DNA of 64,000 nt, taken from Roseivirga sp. 4D4 (GTDB lineage: Bacteria; Bacteroidota; Bacteroidia; Cytophagales; Cyclobacteriaceae). How positions within the stretch are numbered: position 1 is the stretch's first letter; each line of letters begins with the position of its first letter. Location: positions 3,331,001-3,395,000 of the forward strand of contig NZ_MDGP01000001.1 of NCBI RefSeq assembly GCF_001747095.1, in the 5' to 3' direction. The translations under genes and the position numbers were made by a program. The notes beneath the pieces were generated by a model that had not been told where the DNA came from, ran no database searches, and was given only the letters and a program-made list of their open reading frames with translations. Below, piece by piece: positions 8,968 to 17,728 of the stretch.

Positions 8968-9696
8968 TTAAGGTAAAATACTTTTGATATCACCTACATT
9001 CCAGTCGATTACCAAGCCTTTGGCCACTCCTTTTGCCTTTTGCTTTCCATAGAGGTATTCAACCAGATAGAGTGCAGGGTCATATGATTTTGCACCACCA
9101 GCAGAAGTAATCGCCTTGCCATCGTGGACAAAACTCACCTCTTCATAAATATCCAGTGCCGGGAAACGCGCTCGCATCTTGTCTATGTCACTGGGAAAAG
9201 TAGTACACTTGACATCATCTAATAGACCTGCCTGAGCCAGAATAAAAGCGCCATCACATAAAGACATTACAAATTGAGCCTTGGTGCCTGTTTCCTTCAC
9301 AAAATTGATCAACACTTCATCCTCCAGATCAGAATCCATGTTGTGTTCTGCACTGGGTACCACGAGTACATCAATTTCAGGTGTATTCTCAAAACTGTAG
9401 TGTGGCGTGACTGTAATTCCCTCAAAGGTCACGATGGGCTCAAGCGTTGGTGAGACAATAAAGGTCTTCATGCCTGGGTCGGTATGAAAAATAGTGTGTT
9501 GGAAAATGTCATAGGGCGCCATGAGCTCGGAGTTATAAACTCCATTAATTGCTAAGAAACCAACGTTCAAGACCTTTTTAGGAGCGTCTTCCGGCTTATG
9601 TATTCCTAAACTTGTCTGTGCAACTTCTTTTGGTTTCTCACTTGTCATACACCCGGACAGGAGTATTAATAGGCTTAAAAAATAGACTCTTTTCAT
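8968..9696 (-). CDS. DJ-1/PfpI (GATase1-like) lipoprotein
   Basis: This 242-residue protein has a lipoprotein signal with lipobox LSGC (Cys16), then a DJ-1/PfpI fold. The nucleophile elbow is SLCDGAF with Cys147, and the sequence resembles the N-terminal GATase1-like domain found in AraC-type regulators (NGVYNSELMAPYDIF). Here it stands alone without a DNA-binding domain and is predicted to be membrane-anchored outside the cytoplasm, so it is not a regulator. Members can be amidases, hydratases or chaperones; the activity is not predictable. It shares a minus-strand unit with the amidohydrolase gene, with one base between them. Confidence 0.82.
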   Translation of the reverse strand: MKRVYFLSLLILLSGCMTSEKPKEVAQTSLGIHKPEDAPKKVLNVGFLAINGVYNSELMAPYDIFQHTIFHTDPGMKTFIVSPTLEPIVTFEGITVTPHYSFENTPEIDVLVVPSAEHNMDSDLEDEVLINFVKETGTKAQFVMSLCDGAFILAQAGLLDDVKCTTFPSDIDKMRARFPALDIYEEVSFVHDGKAITSAGGAKSYDPALYLVEYLYGKQKAKGVAKGLVIDWNVGDIKSILP

Positions 9697-9697
9697 A

Positions 9698-10948
9698 TCA
9701 ATTTCCTTTATAGATCACTCCATCCTTCATGACCAGTTCTACTCTTCTCAAATTTGAAATATTGTCTAGTGGATTACCCTCAACAGCAATGATATCAGCT
9801 AGAAACCCACTTTTTATTTGACCCAATCTATCCAAGTGGAACATGTTCGCGTTCAGCAAAGTCGCAGATTCCAAAGTGGATTGAGGACTCATTCCATAAT
9901 CAACCATCATTTCCAGTTCTCTTACATTATCACCATGGCTGAAAACGCCAACATCTCCTCCGAAGACAATCTTAACACCGGAATCCAGAGCCAACTTAAA
10001 AGACTTTCGCTTATTCGTTATTCTAGCAGGTTCAGGGTCAACCCCTTTATTCCAGCCCCCGTACTGCGTAATGGCATCCCCTGCCGCGAGTGTTGGGCAG
10101 AAGCCAATTCCTTTTTCCGCCATCAAAGCAAACAACTCTGGTGTGCCACCATCACCATGCTCTATGGTTTCAACTCCAGCCTCTATTGCTCTTCTCATTC
10201 CTTCTGGTGAAGAAGCATGAGCAACTACATATCGTCCGCTGCTTTCTGCAATCTCTACGATGGTTTTAAGTTCTTGGATGGTAAAAGTAGCCTGCGCAGT
10301 CCTGTCTGGACCCCACCGGTAATCAGCATAGACCTTAATAAAATCCGCTCCGTTCCCAATTTGGTCTCTTGTCACCTTGATTAGGTCATCATAACCATCG
10401 GCCGGTTCTGCTCCAAGTGGCACTTTCACTCCTTCGTGAAAGCCTTTGGGTCCGTAACTTCCTGTAGCGACAATTGCTTTTCCAGCAACTAACAACCTTG
10501 GACCTGGGATCACCCCTTTTTCCATTGCTTGTTTTATGCCAACATCAGTATAGCCAGCTCCTTCTGAACCTAAGTCGCGCATGGTAGTAACCCCTGCCAT
10601 CAAAGAAGCCCCCATATGGTTTACCGCTCTTGCCGAGCGTTCTGCCCAGGATTCTTTAAGCACCTGGTCATTCCAGGAAGTCTCATTATATGGGTGAAGC
10701 AGAATATGAGAATGCCCTTCAATAAGCCCCGGCATCAGAGTCATTCCCTTGAGGTCGATTGTTTTCTTGGCCTGAATATTTTTTTGTGGTCCAGCGTAAG
10801 TAATTTCATTTCCAGTAACGGTCACCACCCAGTCAGTATGCATTGACTTTCCATCAAAAACGCGATCGGGTTTTAGCAAGTAGTCTACTTGGGCAAAAGC
10901 CAAAACCGAAATACTGAGCATTATCGCTATGATCAGTTGTTTTCTCAT
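9698..10948 (-). CDS. Exported metal-dependent amidohydrolase
   Basis: A 416-residue protein with a signal peptide ending near FAQ (residue 20). It has the imidazolonepropionase/prolidase-like amidohydrolase TIM barrel: HxH at His79/His81 (GHSH), the probable bridging Lys205 (FIKVYADY), His244 (VAHASS), His264 (IEHGDGG) and Asp332 (FGGDVG). Such exported enzymes often act as Xaa-Pro or other dipeptidases, but the exact substrate is unclear. It lies between the DJ-1-like lipoprotein and the VOC gene, overlapping the latter by four bases, so the three genes probably form an operon. Confidence 0.88.
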   Translation of the reverse strand: MRKQLIIAIMLSISVLAFAQVDYLLKPDRVFDGKSMHTDWVVTVTGNEITYAGPQKNIQAKKTIDLKGMTLMPGLIEGHSHILLHPYNETSWNDQVLKESWAERSARAVNHMGASLMAGVTTMRDLGSEGAGYTDVGIKQAMEKGVIPGPRLLVAGKAIVATGSYGPKGFHEGVKVPLGAEPADGYDDLIKVTRDQIGNGADFIKVYADYRWGPDRTAQATFTIQELKTIVEIAESSGRYVVAHASSPEGMRRAIEAGVETIEHGDGGTPELFALMAEKGIGFCPTLAAGDAITQYGGWNKGVDPEPARITNKRKSFKLALDSGVKIVFGGDVGVFSHGDNVRELEMMVDYGMSPQSTLESATLLNANMFHLDRLGQIKSGFLADIIAVEGNPLDNISNLRRVELVMKDGVIYKGN

Positions 10949-11367
10949 TTTGCAAAAATTTGAGATGGGTCTTTGAATGACTTGAATTCAAGTGCATTAC
11001 CGCTTGGATCTAAAAAAAACATGGTGGCTTGTTCTCCCACTTCCCCTTCAAATCGGATGTAGGGTTCGATAATGAACTCCGTTCCTACTCCCTTAAGTTT
11101 ATCCGCCAATGCATGCCATTTCTCCCAGTCTAATACTGCCCCGAAATGACGAACTGGTACATTTTTGCCGTCCACAGCATTGGTGTGTGCTGCAGCCAGT
11201 TCCTCTGGTTTCACATGTGCACTCAACTGGTTACCAAAGAAATTAAAGTCGATCCATTTGTCTGTAGACCGGCCTATTTCGCAGCCCAATAGGCCTCCGT
11301 AAAACTCACGAGTTGATTCAATATCCTTAATAGGGAAGGCCAAATGAAAAGGAGCGTTCATATGCAT
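10945..11367 (-). CDS. VOC-family (glyoxalase/dioxygenase superfamily) protein
   Basis: This 140-residue protein contains one vicinal-oxygen-chelate domain. A first beta-alpha unit is [26 protein letters not shown], and the second half ends [20 protein letters not shown], the usual VOC closing pattern with a metal-ligand Glu near residue 129. Members are metal-dependent lyases, epimerases or dioxygenases; this one resembles uncharacterised dioxygenase-like proteins. Two ATGs are possible (11367 or 11361); the second gives the more usual [10 protein letters not shown] start. It opens the minus-strand operon and is divergent from the decarboxylase gene, about 50 bases away. Confidence 0.82.
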   Translation of the reverse strand: MHMNAPFHLAFPIKDIESTREFYGGLLGCEIGRSTDKWIDFNFFGNQLSAHVKPEELAAAHTNAVDGKNVPVRHFGAVLDWEKWHALADKLKGVGTEFIIEPYIRFEGEVGEQATMFFLDPSGNALEFKSFKDPSQIFAK

Positions 11368-11418
11368 TTGTTTTCGGTAAAATCATCAATAATTTGCACG
11401 AAAGCAAAGGGGAAAGAG

Positions 11419-12834
11419 ATGAACACCGAAGACTTTCGAAAGCATGCCCATGAATTGGTCGACTGGATGGCTGACTATTTTGACAATGTAGAAGACTATC
11501 CAGTCTTGCCTGACATTCAGCCTGGTGACATCTTCAAGCAGATTCCCGCTGCTCCTCCTCATACCCCGGACACTTTTGAAGCCATTTTCCAAGACTTTAA
11601 GGATGTCATTATGCCGGGCATCACACATTGGGAAAGCCCAAACTTCATGGCCTATTTCCCTGCCAATAAAAGTAAAGCCTCTGTCCTTGCCGAAATGCTA
11701 ATGAGTACCCTCGGCTCACAATGCATGATTTGGTTGACCTCACCTGCAGCGGCAGAATTAGAAGAAGCAGTTATGAATTGGGTACGTGACATGCTCGGCT
11801 TACCTAGCACATTCACCGGTGTCATTCAAGACACTGCCTCCACCGCCACGCTTTGTGCCATACTCACTGCGAGAGAGCGAGCCTCTGAATATGCTGTCAA
11901 CGAAAAGGGTTTTGACGAACAGAAGTTCACGGTTTATGCTTCTTCTGAAATTCATTCTTCCATTGAAAAGGCAGTGAAAATCGCGGGGATCGGAGCCGCA
12001 CAATTCCGCCCAATCGAAGTCGATGAAAACTTCGCTATGAGAGCAGAAGAATTATTAGATACAATCGAGGAGGATATTGAAAAAGGCTTTACTCCTTTAT
12101 GTGTGGTGTCGGCAATTGGTACCACCAGTACCACAGCCATAGACCCCATTTCAGCGATCAGTGATATCTGTAAGCAATACAAAATCTGGCACCATGTCGA
12201 TGCTGCTTATGCGGGAACAGCGTTAGTCTTGCCAGAGCTAAGGTGGATGTCTGAAGGGATCGAAGAAGCAGATTCATTTGTTTTTAACCCTCACAAATGG
12301 ATGTTTACCAACTTCGACTGTACTGCTTACTATGTAAAAGATCCCGTTGCCTTGGTCAACACATTCACCATTACCCCAGATTACCTCAAAACTTCTGTTG
12401 ATGGTGAAGTCAAAAATTATCGCGACTGGGGAATTCCTTTGGGTAGAAGGTTCCGAGCCCTAAAACTTTGGTTTGTCATTCGTGAAATGGGTGTAGAAGG
12501 CATTCAGGAGACAATTAGAAAACATATTACACTGGGAAAATGGCTTGCTAATGAGGTCATTGCACATCCTGATTTCGAATTAATGGCACCGGTACCACTC
12601 AACACGGTTTGTTTTAGGTATACCTCAGGGCCTGAAGGTCAGCTTGATGAAATCAATGAACAGATCATGATGAGGATAAACCAGTCGGGTAAACTCTTCT
12701 TTACCCAAACCAAGTTACATGATCGGTTTACTTTGAGACTTTCTTTCGGTAACACTAACCTAGAAGCTTACCATGTGGAAAATGCCTGGAAACTGATCCA
12801 GGAGACTGCTTCTAAACTCAAACAACCACGGTGA
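11419..12834 (+). CDS. PLP-dependent group II decarboxylase (aromatic-L-amino-acid decarboxylase-like)
   Basis: The protein has 471 residues from the ATG at 11419, which follows a purine-rich AAGGGGAAAGAG; an upstream in-frame ATG at 11344 would overlap the divergent VOC gene. The family pattern is clear: the substrate loop HWESPNFMAYFPAN (70-83), His179 that stacks on the cofactor (EIHSS), Asp261 for the pyridine nitrogen (HVDAAYAG) and Lys293 that carries PLP (NPHKW). It should decarboxylate tryptophan, tyrosine, phenylalanine or DOPA-type substrates to amines; the exact one is not readable. It is followed after 17 bases by a small lipoprotein gene. Confidence 0.9.
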   Translation: MNTEDFRKHAHELVDWMADYFDNVEDYPVLPDIQPGDIFKQIPAAPPHTPDTFEAIFQDFKDVIMPGITHWESPNFMAYFPANKSKASVLAEMLMSTLGSQCMIWLTSPAAAELEEAVMNWVRDMLGLPSTFTGVIQDTASTATLCAILTARERASEYAVNEKGFDEQKFTVYASSEIHSSIEKAVKIAGIGAAQFRPIEVDENFAMRAEELLDTIEEDIEKGFTPLCVVSAIGTTSTTAIDPISAISDICKQYKIWHHVDAAYAGTALVLPELRWMSEGIEEADSFVFNPHKWMFTNFDCTAYYVKDPVALVNTFTITPDYLKTSVDGEVKNYRDWGIPLGRRFRALKLWFVIREMGVEGIQETIRKHITLGKWLANEVIAHPDFELMAPVPLNTVCFRYTSGPEGQLDEINEQIMMRINQSGKLFFTQTKLHDRFTLRLSFGNTNLEAYHVENAWKLIQETASKLKQPR

Positions 12835-12851
12835 CATTGGGTTAGGGTTTT

Positions 12852-13397
12852 ATGAACAAGAACTTAGCGTTTTGTATAGCGTTTTTGCTCGTCTTGGGCT
12901 GCAACCCTGATAAGCAGACAAAGGTCGACAAGGATAAAATTGTTTTTACTACAGATGACGCCTCAAGGCTCTTTTTTAAAAATGTAAGAAGAATCTATTA
13001 TGAGCTAGAAGTAATGGAAGCTGCAAAGCTTGACATCTATCGACACAAGCAAAGAGACCTTTCTACTGAAGCTCCAGTAATCAACCTAGCGATTGTAGAT
13101 AATTGGCGGTATGATGAGGCGTATTTGCTGCTAGAACCTAACGAGGTCATCGGCAAGCAAAACGAACTTACCGTTCAGTGGGAACTGGGAGAAGAAAATG
13201 GCGAAATTATTTATACCCCTGGCAACAAAACCACACAAGTCGCCTTCACAGACAAACTCTATGATCGACTACAGCAGGGCTGTCGGTTTAAACTTCAAAT
13301 AAACAATAATTGGGTTTCTTTTCTTGACTCGGATAAGTCGAGAGAAGCCTTCAGGGTTACAATGTTTGACTATTACAGACTAGTCAAACGCATTTGA
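12852..13397 (+). CDS. Predicted lipoprotein of unknown function
   Basis: A 181-residue protein with a lipoprotein signal (MNKNLAF, lipobox VLGC, Cys17). The mature part is mixed alpha/beta with a DRLQQGCRFKLQINNNWVSF segment but no motif I can assign. It follows the decarboxylase by 17 bases and is probably co-transcribed. The stop abuts the convergent small membrane-protein gene with no gap. Confidence 0.7.
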   Translation: MNKNLAFCIAFLLVLGCNPDKQTKVDKDKIVFTTDDASRLFFKNVRRIYYELEVMEAAKLDIYRHKQRDLSTEAPVINLAIVDNWRYDEAYLLLEPNEVIGKQNELTVQWELGEENGEIIYTPGNKTTQVAFTDKLYDRLQQGCRFKLQINNNWVSFLDSDKSREAFRVTMFDYYRLVKRI

Positions 13398-13592
13398 TTA
13401 ATGCTCTTCTTTTTTCTTCTTACCCTTAAAAAGGGCATCGTGCTGACTTAGCGCACCGACAAAACCGATAAGGATTACAACAATCCAGATAAATGTATTT
13501 GCGCCTGAAGCGATTGGTGGATCAAACAACATAGTTCTTACTGTTAAGGCCACAAAGATAGTCCAAATCTCAAATGTTAAGTAGCGGTTCAC
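13398..13592 (-). CDS. Small two-helix membrane protein
   Basis: This 64-residue protein has two predicted membrane helices (about 5-22 and 33-50) and a lysine-rich tail (FKGKKKKEEH). I do not recognise the family. It is divergent from an Xre-type regulator gene 127 bases away. That arrangement, a small membrane protein beside a YozG-like regulator, is seen elsewhere, but any functional link here is inference. Confidence 0.6.
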   Translation of the reverse strand: MNRYLTFEIWTIFVALTVRTMLFDPPIASGANTFIWIVVILIGFVGALSQHDALFKGKKKKEEH

Positions 13593-13719
13593 ATTTTTTT
13601 AACAGCAGTGTAACAATAAAGTCTAATTCGGGAATAAAATGTAATAAAAAGTTAACCAGACTTGTCCTAAAAGGCATCGCTTTTGACTCTATTTTCGAAT
13701 GTCAAAAGTTCCAAAAGGA

Positions 13720-13929
13720 ATGAAGAGCATTTTAAAGCAAGAACGTAAGAAGAGAAAGATTACCCAAGAGCAACTTGCTCAAATGGTGGGGGTATCCAGA
13801 CAAAGCATCAATGCTATAGAAAGAGGCAAATACACCCCTTCTACGGTACTATCGCTTAAAATTTCTGAAATCTTTAATACTTCCGTTAACAAACTCTTCG
13901 AGCTGGAGCCCTCAGATTACCAAGGTTAG
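13720..13929 (+). CDS. Xre-family helix-turn-helix regulator (YozG-like)
   Basis: Translation most likely starts at the ATG at 13720 (MKSILKQERKKRK), giving 69 residues; an upstream ATG at 13699 lies almost on top of a TATTTTCG box (13690-13697) that could be the promoter. The body is one helix-turn-helix, ITQEQLAQMVGVSRQSINAIERGKY, followed by two short helices. This is the compact stand-alone Xre type. It probably controls itself and perhaps the divergent small membrane protein. Confidence 0.8.
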   Translation: MKSILKQERKKRKITQEQLAQMVGVSRQSINAIERGKYTPSTVLSLKISEIFNTSVNKLFELEPSDYQG

Positions 13930-14002
13930 AACCTCCATAATTCCCGTATTTTCTTTAATTTGATATGTCAAGCTAATTGACCTTCAAACACATACAGAAA
14001 CT

Positions 14003-15031
14003 ATGGACAAAAAAATCAAAATTTTATCGATTGATGGCGGTGGAATTCGTGGTATCATTCCTGGAACCATTCTTCACTACATCGAAACCGAAATACAAAA
14101 AAGACCTGGCCAAGAAAATACACAACTGGCCGATCACTTCGACCTAATAGCAGGTACCAGTACTGGAGGTATTCTAACTTGTACCTACTTAGTACCAGAC
14201 GATAAGGGTAAGTCCAAATACTCCACCGAATTTGCACTGAATATCTACCTAAAAACAGGGCCTGATATCTTCAGCAGAAGTTTTTGGCAAAAAGTTAAAA
14301 CGCTAGACGGTATCGCAGGTGCCAAGTATTCAGCCAAGACCATTAACAAAGAACTCGATCAGTATTTTGGAGATCATTGGATAGCAGACCTGCGAAGGCC
14401 ATGTATTATTACCTCATATGATATCACAAACCGTAAAACGGTTTTCTTTAACAAGTTGGATGGCGTTGACAATCCAGTAAGAAATTATAGGGTAAGAGAA
14501 GTGACCAGAGCCACGTCTGCCGCACCTACTTACTTTGAACCTGCTCGCATTAGCTCTGAAAACGGTACTATTTCTACATTAGTTGATGGGGGTGTTTTTG
14601 CCAATAACCCCGCCTTATGTGCCTATTCGGAAGCGAGAGCACTCGATTTTAGCAAGTTGGATACACCTAATGATATCGCTTTCCCCTCTGCCAAAGACAT
14701 GATGATATTGTCCATAGGCACAGGAACGGTAAAGGAAAGTTATCACTATGATAAGGCCAAGAAATGGGGCGCTATTGGTTGGATAAAACCGGTTATCGAT
14801 GTTATGATGTCCGGTAACTCTGAGACGGTAAATTATCAGCTCAATCAAATATTTGATGCTACCAAGAATGGTGAATATTATCACCGAATTCAACCGGGCT
14901 TAGGGGAAGCGAATGCACAAATGGATGATGTTTCTGAGCAGAACCTGAAAGCACTGCATCAAGCGGGTCTACAATATATCTCTGCCAATCAGGATCAGCT
15001 GAATAGCATTGTAGATCAAATTCTGTCCTAA
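14003..15031 (+). CDS. Patatin-like phospholipase
   Basis: A 342-residue cytosolic protein with all patatin elements: the oxyanion loop DGGGIRG (11-17), the nucleophile elbow GTSTG with Ser53, and the catalytic Asp195 in DGG (195-197). It should hydrolyse ester bonds of lipids. Related patatins serve as CBASS effectors (CapV), but no CD-NTase gene is nearby, so a housekeeping lipase role is more likely. It overlaps the convergent yjbQ-like gene by four bases at the stop. Confidence 0.9.
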   Translation: MDKKIKILSIDGGGIRGIIPGTILHYIETEIQKRPGQENTQLADHFDLIAGTSTGGILTCTYLVPDDKGKSKYSTEFALNIYLKTGPDIFSRSFWQKVKTLDGIAGAKYSAKTINKELDQYFGDHWIADLRRPCIITSYDITNRKTVFFNKLDGVDNPVRNYRVREVTRATSAAPTYFEPARISSENGTISTLVDGGVFANNPALCAYSEARALDFSKLDTPNDIAFPSAKDMMILSIGTGTVKESYHYDKAKKWGAIGWIKPVIDVMMSGNSETVNYQLNQIFDATKNGEYYHRIQPGLGEANAQMDDVSEQNLKALHQAGLQYISANQDQLNSIVDQILS

Positions 15032-15450
15032 GTACCGTGAAGCGTTAAGACCAGTTTACGGCTTCCGCCATGGTTACGGTGTTCGCATAAGTAAACGCCT
15101 TGCCAGACCCCTAAGTTAAGGTGACCCTTAGTCACTGGAATTGTCACTGATGGACCCAGTAAGGACGCCTTGATATGTGAAGTCATATCATCTGGACCTT
15201 CGAAGGTATGTTGATAGTGGTTCTCTTCTTCTGAAACTAATAAGTTGAAGTGGGTTTCGAAGTCTTCACGAACCGTAGGGTCTGCATTTTCATTGATCGT
15301 TAAACTTGCAGAAGTATGTTTTATATGAACATGCAATAGCCCTGTATTTAAGTCTCCAAGCTCAGGTAAGGCGGCAATTATATCTCGGGTGATCAAATGA
15401 AAGCCTCGTGTTCGAGGCTTAAGGCTTAGTTCTTTTTGAAAGTATTTCAT
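15028..15450 (-). CDS. YjbQ/UPF0047 family protein
   Basis: This 140-residue protein has the family signatures [19 protein letters not shown] (about 40-58) and the closing [21 protein letters not shown] (about 112-132), with conserved histidines grouped as in YjbQ. Family members show weak thiamine-phosphate synthase activity; the true role is unsettled. Its start overlaps the prfA stop by four bases, so it is translated from the prfA transcript. Confidence 0.88.
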   Translation of the reverse strand: MKYFQKELSLKPRTRGFHLITRDIIAALPELGDLNTGLLHVHIKHTSASLTINENADPTVREDFETHFNLLVSEEENHYQHTFEGPDDMTSHIKASLLGPSVTIPVTKGHLNLGVWQGVYLCEHRNHGGSRKLVLTLHGT

Positions 15451-16520
15451 TCTTCGCTTCCGTCTTGAAGCTTGTCCGCATTTTCGGCTATGCGAAGGTT
15501 TTCGATGAAGTCGCCCAATTGCCCATCCATAACGGTCGGTAGGTTGTGAACAGAATAACCAATGCGATGATCTGTCACCCTACCTTGTGGGTAATTGTAG
15601 GTTCTAATCTTATCAGATCGATCACCGCTACCAACCAGAGACTTTCGGTCACTTGCAATTTCATCTTGCTGCTTCTTCAGCTCCATCTCATAAAGTCTTG
15701 ATCGAAGTACCTGCAAGGCCTTGTCATAGTTCTTATGTTGAGATCGCCCATCTTGACATTCTACCACTGTATTGGTTGGAAGGTGTGTAAGCCTTACCGC
15801 TGATTCTGTTTTATTAACGTGCTGACCACCTGCCCCGGAACTACGATAGGTGTCTTTTTTAACATCCTTCATATTGAGTTCAAAATCAACTTCATCAACT
15901 TCAGGAAGTACTGCCACAGAGGCTGCGGAAGTGTGAACCCTACCTTGCGATTCTGTCACAGGAACACGCTGCACACGATGAACGCCAGACTCAAACTTGA
16001 GCGATCCATAAACATCATCACCAGAAACTCCAAAGACAATTTCCTTAAAGCCTCCAGAAGAAGCCTCACTCAAACTGATCAACTCTTTGCTCCAGCCTTT
16101 AGTCTCAATAAAGCGATCGTACATTCTGTACAGGTCACCCGCAAAAATGGCCGCCTCATCGCCTCCAGCGCCAGCACGGATTTCCATAATCACATCTTTC
16201 TGATCATCCGGATCTTTAGGAATCAGTAATACCTTGATTTCAGCCTCGAGTTCTTCTTCTCTTGGAACCAGCTCATCAAGCTCCATTTTCGCCATTTCTC
16301 TGAACTCTTCGTCCTTTTCAGTTTGAAGTACTTCCTTAGCAGAAGCGATGTTGTCTATCACGTTCTGATATTCATCATAAACCTTTACGATCTTCTCTAA
16401 ATCCTTGTATTCTTTGCTCAGCTTAGAATAGACTTTCATATCGGCCATGGCGTCTGGCTGTACCAGCAGTTGGCCTACTTCTTCAAATCTGTCCTTAATG
16501 GCTACAAGTTTTTCAATCAT
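15447..16520 (-). CDS. prfA: Peptide chain release factor 1
   Basis: The 357-residue length matches RF1. The stop-codon recognition motif is PVT (187-189), the RF1-type PxT rather than SPF of RF2, so it reads UAA and UAG. The catalytic GGQ is at 231-233 within [18 protein letters not shown]. It releases the finished peptide from the ribosome. It leads the prfA-yjbQ unit on the minus strand and is divergent from a lipoprotein gene at 16600. Confidence 0.97.
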   Translation of the reverse strand: MIEKLVAIKDRFEEVGQLLVQPDAMADMKVYSKLSKEYKDLEKIVKVYDEYQNVIDNIASAKEVLQTEKDEEFREMAKMELDELVPREEELEAEIKVLLIPKDPDDQKDVIMEIRAGAGGDEAAIFAGDLYRMYDRFIETKGWSKELISLSEASSGGFKEIVFGVSGDDVYGSLKFESGVHRVQRVPVTESQGRVHTSAASVAVLPEVDEVDFELNMKDVKKDTYRSSGAGGQHVNKTESAVRLTHLPTNTVVECQDGRSQHKNYDKALQVLRSRLYEMELKKQQDEIASDRKSLVGSGDRSDKIRTYNYPQGRVTDHRIGYSVHNLPTVMDGQLGDFIENLRIAENADKLQDGSEE

Positions 16521-16599
16521 TCCGAATGGGTTTATTCCCTAAAATTAAAAAACAATAGCAATCCCTTATACATTTGTATACCATTCCATAAAACGAAGA

Positions 16600-17088
16600 A
16601 TGAAAAAGCTGCTCGCCTTTATTCTAGTCTCATTAAGTCTGGTTTCCTGTGGGGATCAAAAGATAGATACTACTAAAGCCCGTGAGGAAATGGAAGACCG
16701 TGAAATCAAAGTAGTTTCAGAGGCAGAAATCATTGAAAGGGCCATGGAAATTGGCAACACGCTCTCAAAAAGTTTTTCCATTGAGGTTGTGCCCGAACCA
16801 CTTACGCAGACTTATGTCATTAACACTGAATTTGGTCCAGATTCTGTTTATCATAAAGCACGTTACTTTTTTGATGACCATGAAGATTTAAGTGGTAAGG
16901 TGCTCCAAGTTTTTGAGGCATACCGATACAATCGAGATAACAACCTTGTTTCTGAACCCAACATTCAAAAACTGGATGAAAGCAAAATGCTTTACTACAC
17001 TAAACCTATGTTTGCTGATACAGTCATGGTCGGTATGTGGGCAATAGAGATTCCTCGTAAAAATGTGGTTTTGAGTATTAAGGACTAG
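16600..17088 (+). CDS. Predicted lipoprotein of unknown function
   Basis: A 162-residue protein with a lipoprotein signal (lipobox LVSC, Cys17). The first mature segment is strongly charged and helical (KAREEMEDREIKVVSEAEIIERAMEIG); the rest looks like alternating strands. I do not recognise a family with certainty; the helix-plus-sensor-like shape recalls DUF3365-type periplasmic domains, weakly. It stands alone between prfA (divergent) and tag (convergent, four-base overlap). Confidence 0.68.
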   Translation: MKKLLAFILVSLSLVSCGDQKIDTTKAREEMEDREIKVVSEAEIIERAMEIGNTLSKSFSIEVVPEPLTQTYVINTEFGPDSVYHKARYFFDDHEDLSGKVLQVFEAYRYNRDNNLVSEPNIQKLDESKMLYYTKPMFADTVMVGMWAIEIPRKNVVLSIKD

Positions 17089-17648
17089 ACTTCGTTATAG
17101 CGAAAACAGTCTACAACATGATCATTCACAAGGCCGCAGGCTTGCATGTAAGCATACATTATCGTGCTGCCCACAAACTTAAAGCCTCTCTTTTTTAGAT
17201 CCTTACTCATTTTATCAGACTCTGCTGTTGTAGCTGGAACCTCCGCCATAGACTTCCATTGGTTTACAATAGGCCTTCCATCTACAAAGGACCAAATATA
17301 TTTATCGAAAGAACCAAACTCGTCTTGAATTTTGAGAAAGTTTTGTGCATTGGTCACCGCACTTTTCACCTTCAATCGATTACGAATGATGCTCGGATCA
17401 AGTAAAAGCTGCTCCATTTCTGCCTCGCTATAATTAGCGACAATAGTGGGATCAAAATCCGCAAATGCCTTTCGATAACCTTCTCTCTTTTTCAAAATCG
17501 TAGACCAATTGAGCCCCGCCTGAGCACCCTCAAGAATCAAAAACTCAAAATGAACCCTATCATCATGGACAGGAACGCCCCATTCCTCGTCATGATATCT
17601 GACATAATCTTCAAAAGAACCTTGGCACCAGCTACACCTTGTTTTCAT
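17085..17648 (-). CDS. tag: DNA-3-methyladenine glycosylase I
   Basis: This 187-residue protein matches Tag in length and motifs. The N-terminal RCSWCQG (Cys3, Cys6) and the C-terminal VNDH..DCFRY region supply the zinc-binding Cys/His set. YHDEEWGVP (18-26) and FEFLILEGAQAGLNW (34-48) form the base pocket, and KRGFKFVGSTIMYAYMQACG is the conserved C-terminal helix region. It excises 3-methyladenine from alkylated DNA, starting base-excision repair. Confidence 0.95.
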   Translation of the reverse strand: MKTRCSWCQGSFEDYVRYHDEEWGVPVHDDRVHFEFLILEGAQAGLNWSTILKKREGYRKAFADFDPTIVANYSEAEMEQLLLDPSIIRNRLKVKSAVTNAQNFLKIQDEFGSFDKYIWSFVDGRPIVNQWKSMAEVPATTAESDKMSKDLKKRGFKFVGSTIMYAYMQACGLVNDHVVDCFRYNEV

Positions 17649-17704
17649 GTGGTCAAATTAAGAAAGATTAATTTGGTTTTAAGCTCGATTTAATGTCCTT
17701 GGGT

Positions 17705-17712
17705 TATGTTTG
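17705..17712 (+). promoter_or_regulatory. Candidate -7 promoter box (TAnnTTTG)
   Basis: TATGTTTG matches the Bacteroidota -7 consensus TAnnTTTG and sits 17 bases before the ATG at 17729. No convincing -33 TTTG lies at the usual 19-20 base distance, so the call is tentative. Confidence 0.35.
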
Positions 17713-17728
17713 ATCAAAATTATAAAAT

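Noticed and set aside
11344..11418. Upstream in-frame start of the decarboxylase
   Set aside because: It would overlap the divergent VOC gene, and the 25 extra residues do not fit the family; ATG 11419 has a purine-rich site before it.
14003..15031. Patatin as a CBASS effector (CapV)
   Set aside because: No CD-NTase, Cap2/Cap3 or other defence gene adjoins it; neighbours are prfA and yjbQ housekeeping genes.
15819..16229. 136-codon open frame antisense to prfA
   Set aside because: It lies wholly inside the opposite strand of a clear prfA, has no recognisable protein pattern, and is a frame shadow.
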